From NCBI RefSeq assembly GCF_002214185.1, contig NZ_CP022161.1, positions 10,237,486 to 10,301,485 on the forward strand: a DNA stretch of 64,000 nt. Direction: 5' to 3'. The stretch is from Streptomyces capitiformicae. Lineage in GTDB: Bacteria > Actinomycetota > Actinomycetes > Streptomycetales > Streptomycetaceae. Positions within the stretch are counted from its first letter, which is position 1. Each line of letters opens with the position of its first letter. Shown one piece after another: positions 62,716 through 64,000 of this stretch. The notes beneath the pieces were generated by a model. That model was not told the origin of the DNA. It made no database searches and saw only the letters and a list, made by a program, of their open reading frames with translations. A program made the translations under genes and the position numbers.

Positions 62716-64000
62716 CCGGGCCGAGTCGCGGGGGGCGTGGCCAAGGGGTCCTAATCCTTGAGTAGTGGCTCCGGTCGGTCTCCTCTGGGGGGCTGGCCGG
62801 ACCGTTGAGCCATGGCCACTGCAGGACGTTGGCGCCGTTGGCGGTGCCCCCGCTCTGCACGTCGGCGGCCTTGCCGCTGTGCCGGGCGACGAGCCGGTAG
62901 ACGGTGCCGTCGCCGGGCAGCGTGGTGGACACCAGGGCCGGCTCGGCCGTCCGGCCGCCGATCCTGACGCCGCCGATGTTGGCGTAGCCGCCGGTGGCCG
63001 CGTTGACCTGGATCCGCACGAAGCCTACGTTCCGGGCGGGCCATTCGGCCACCTTGATGGCGCGGTTGCCGGCCCACGTGCCGGTGGCGACCTGGGTGAA
63101 GTTCGTGCCGTCGGTGGTGTCGTTGCGACTCCACTGCTTGGGCAGGTACTCCAGGGTGGAGACGTTGCTCCACAACCCGCCCAGGTCGATCGTGATCGAG
63201 TGGGGCAGGGGCGAGGGCAGTCCCCAGGTCGACCAGCGGGTCTCGTAGCGGACGTCGCTGAGTCCGTCGATGGCGTTCAGCGGGCCCTCGCCGGTGCGGA
63301 AGGCGGTGGCGTTCGCGTTGACCGGTGTGACGGGGTGTTCGGCTCGCAGGGGCTGGGTGGGCAGCGGCGGCCGGGAGGTGTCGGGGCTCCATGCCGCGCC
63401 GACCTCGGCGAGTCGGTTGACGATGTTGGTGTCCAGCAGGCCGTTGCGGTTGGGCGGGCGGTTGAGGATGAACGAGGTGTACTTCGGTTCCAGGTCGGCC
63501 AGGTGCGAGAGGATCGCGTCCTTGCTCATCAGGCTCTCGGTCGGCGTGGTCGGGTGCCAGAACCAGCCGCCGCTGATGGTCTGTCCCTGCATTCCGGCGT
63601 AGGTGTTGCCTGCGGGCGCCGTGACGCCCAGCGGCTCCTCGAAGAAGATCGCGTCGCTGAGGAAGGGCTCCGACAGTCCGCCGATGTCGATCATGACGCA
63701 GTCGGGCTGAAGCTCCTTCACCAGTGAACGGATCCGCTGGTAGGAGACGGCCTGCTGCCCCATCTGCCATGCGTAACCGTCGGTCATGAACATGCCGATG
63801 GTGCCGTAGTTGGTGAGCAGCTCGCGGATCTGGCCGAGGATGAAGGTCATGTCGGCGGGCTGGATGGCATCGGTGATCTCCAGGCCGGTCACCCTGTGCC
63901 GGCTCTCCCATGCCTCGACGCCGAAGGTGCGGTCCCATAACGAGTAGTAGAGCCCGACCTTCAGCCCTTTCGCCCGGAAGGCGTCGCAGTACGCCTTCAC
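62702..64000 (-). CDS. Alpha-L-fucosidase (GH29) with F5/8C and truncated lectin domains
   Basis: 432 residues visible; the 5' part is beyond the window. The GH29 barrel reads LYYSLWDRTFGVEAWE, YGTIGMFMTDGYAWQMG, DCVMIDIGGLSEPFL. A discoidin (F5/8C)-like domain follows (about 225-345), then a ricin-type domain VYRLVARHSGKAADVQSGGT. That domain fits until about 62795 (QWPWLNGPAS), after which the frame runs into unrelated residues. So the lectin lost its last subdomains. Secreted glycan hydrolase; fucoside substrate inferred. Convergent with the cluster and overlaps its last gene by 14 bp. Confidence 0.8.
   Translation of the reverse strand: MKAYCDAFRAKGLKVGLYYSLWDRTFGVEAWESRHRVTGLEITDAIQPADMTFILGQIRELLTNYGTIGMFMTDGYAWQMGQQAVSYQRIRSLVKELQPDCVMIDIGGLSEPFLSDAIFFEEPLGVTAPAGNTYAGMQGQTISGGWFWHPTTPTESLMSKDAILSHLADLEPKYTSFILNRPPNRNGLLDTNIVNRLAEVGAAWSPDTSRPPLPTQPLRAEHPVTPVNANATAFRTGEGPLNAIDGLSDVRYETRWSTWGLPSPLPHSITIDLGGLWSNVSTLEYLPKQWSRNDTTDGTNFTQVATGTWAGNRAIKVAEWPARNVGFVRIQVNAATGGYANIGGVRIGGRTAEPALVSTTLPGDGTVYRLVARHSGKAADVQSGGTANGANVLQWPWLNGPASPPEETDRSHYSRIRTPWPRPPRLGPVTRR

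Overview
The window is chromosomal DNA from a Streptomyces species. GC content is very high. It carries developmental and secondary-metabolism regulators typical of the genus: an AtrA-type TetR activator, a HelD-like RNA polymerase factor, a SigU/RsuA-like ECF pair and an NnaR-type HemD-like nitrate regulator. GTG/TTG starts and 4-bp start/stop overlaps are frequent, and dispersed Streptomyces intergenic repeats are present. Gene-family names come from reading the translations and from memory of S. coelicolor; no database search was run.

Layout. 1-15.35 kb is conserved core: trmB (partial), lhgO, a helix-turn-helix/TPR-type regulator, an asparagine-synthase-like protein, an ECF sigma factor with a membrane and carbohydrate-binding extension, atrA, ndh, a PAS/PP2C/ATPase regulator, and a divergent MFS/MarR pair. 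As I recall it, this order matches S. coelicolor SCO4111-SCO4122. At 15.40-15.81 kb lies what looks like the promoter/leader region of a ribosomal RNA operon, but no rRNA follows. The sequence passes instead to a possible murA tail and then to hup, maeB, helD, rsuA-sigU, a CGNR protein, nnaR and narK, which resembles SCO2949-SCO2959. This is a synteny junction, or an assembly join across a lost rRNA operon.

26.4-34.8 kb is transitional and accessory: a TetR/serine-hydrolase pair, an XRE regulator, a membrane NACHT NTPase, a tRNA-like gene with an extended acceptor stem, and a patch of gene relics with a small inverted-repeat element. 34.9-36.7 kb encodes three secreted peptidoglycan-related proteins. 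36.7-45.7 kb has a thioredoxin-fold DUF255 protein and a four-gene, translationally coupled operon. That operon holds a processive-type GT2 (with a TTA codon), a GT39-like membrane transferase, a DPM1/GtrA fusion and a secreted galactose-oxidase-like copper enzyme, and probably makes and oxidises a surface glycan. 45.8-49.8 kb holds a Phd/Doc toxin-antitoxin pair with a frameshifted toxin, a GntR regulator opposite four tiny genes, and a methyltransferase.

50.4-54.1 kb is a scar zone: the 3' half of a tRNA-Gly gene (att-like), an integrase relic, a lectin relic, an internally deleted amine oxidase, and an alcohol dehydrogenase split by a 1002-bp IS5-family element with a TA target duplication. 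54.5-62.7 kb is a compact orphan biosynthetic cluster: P450, acyl-CoA-dehydrogenase-like protein, GNAT/FemAB-like acyltransferase, SRPBCC protein, class III aminotransferase, carrier protein, ketosynthase and thioester-reductase-like SDR (frameshifted at codon 5). The logical product is a modified fatty or polyketide chain released as an aldehyde and aminated. The window ends in an alpha-L-fucosidase (GH29) whose lectin tail is truncated.
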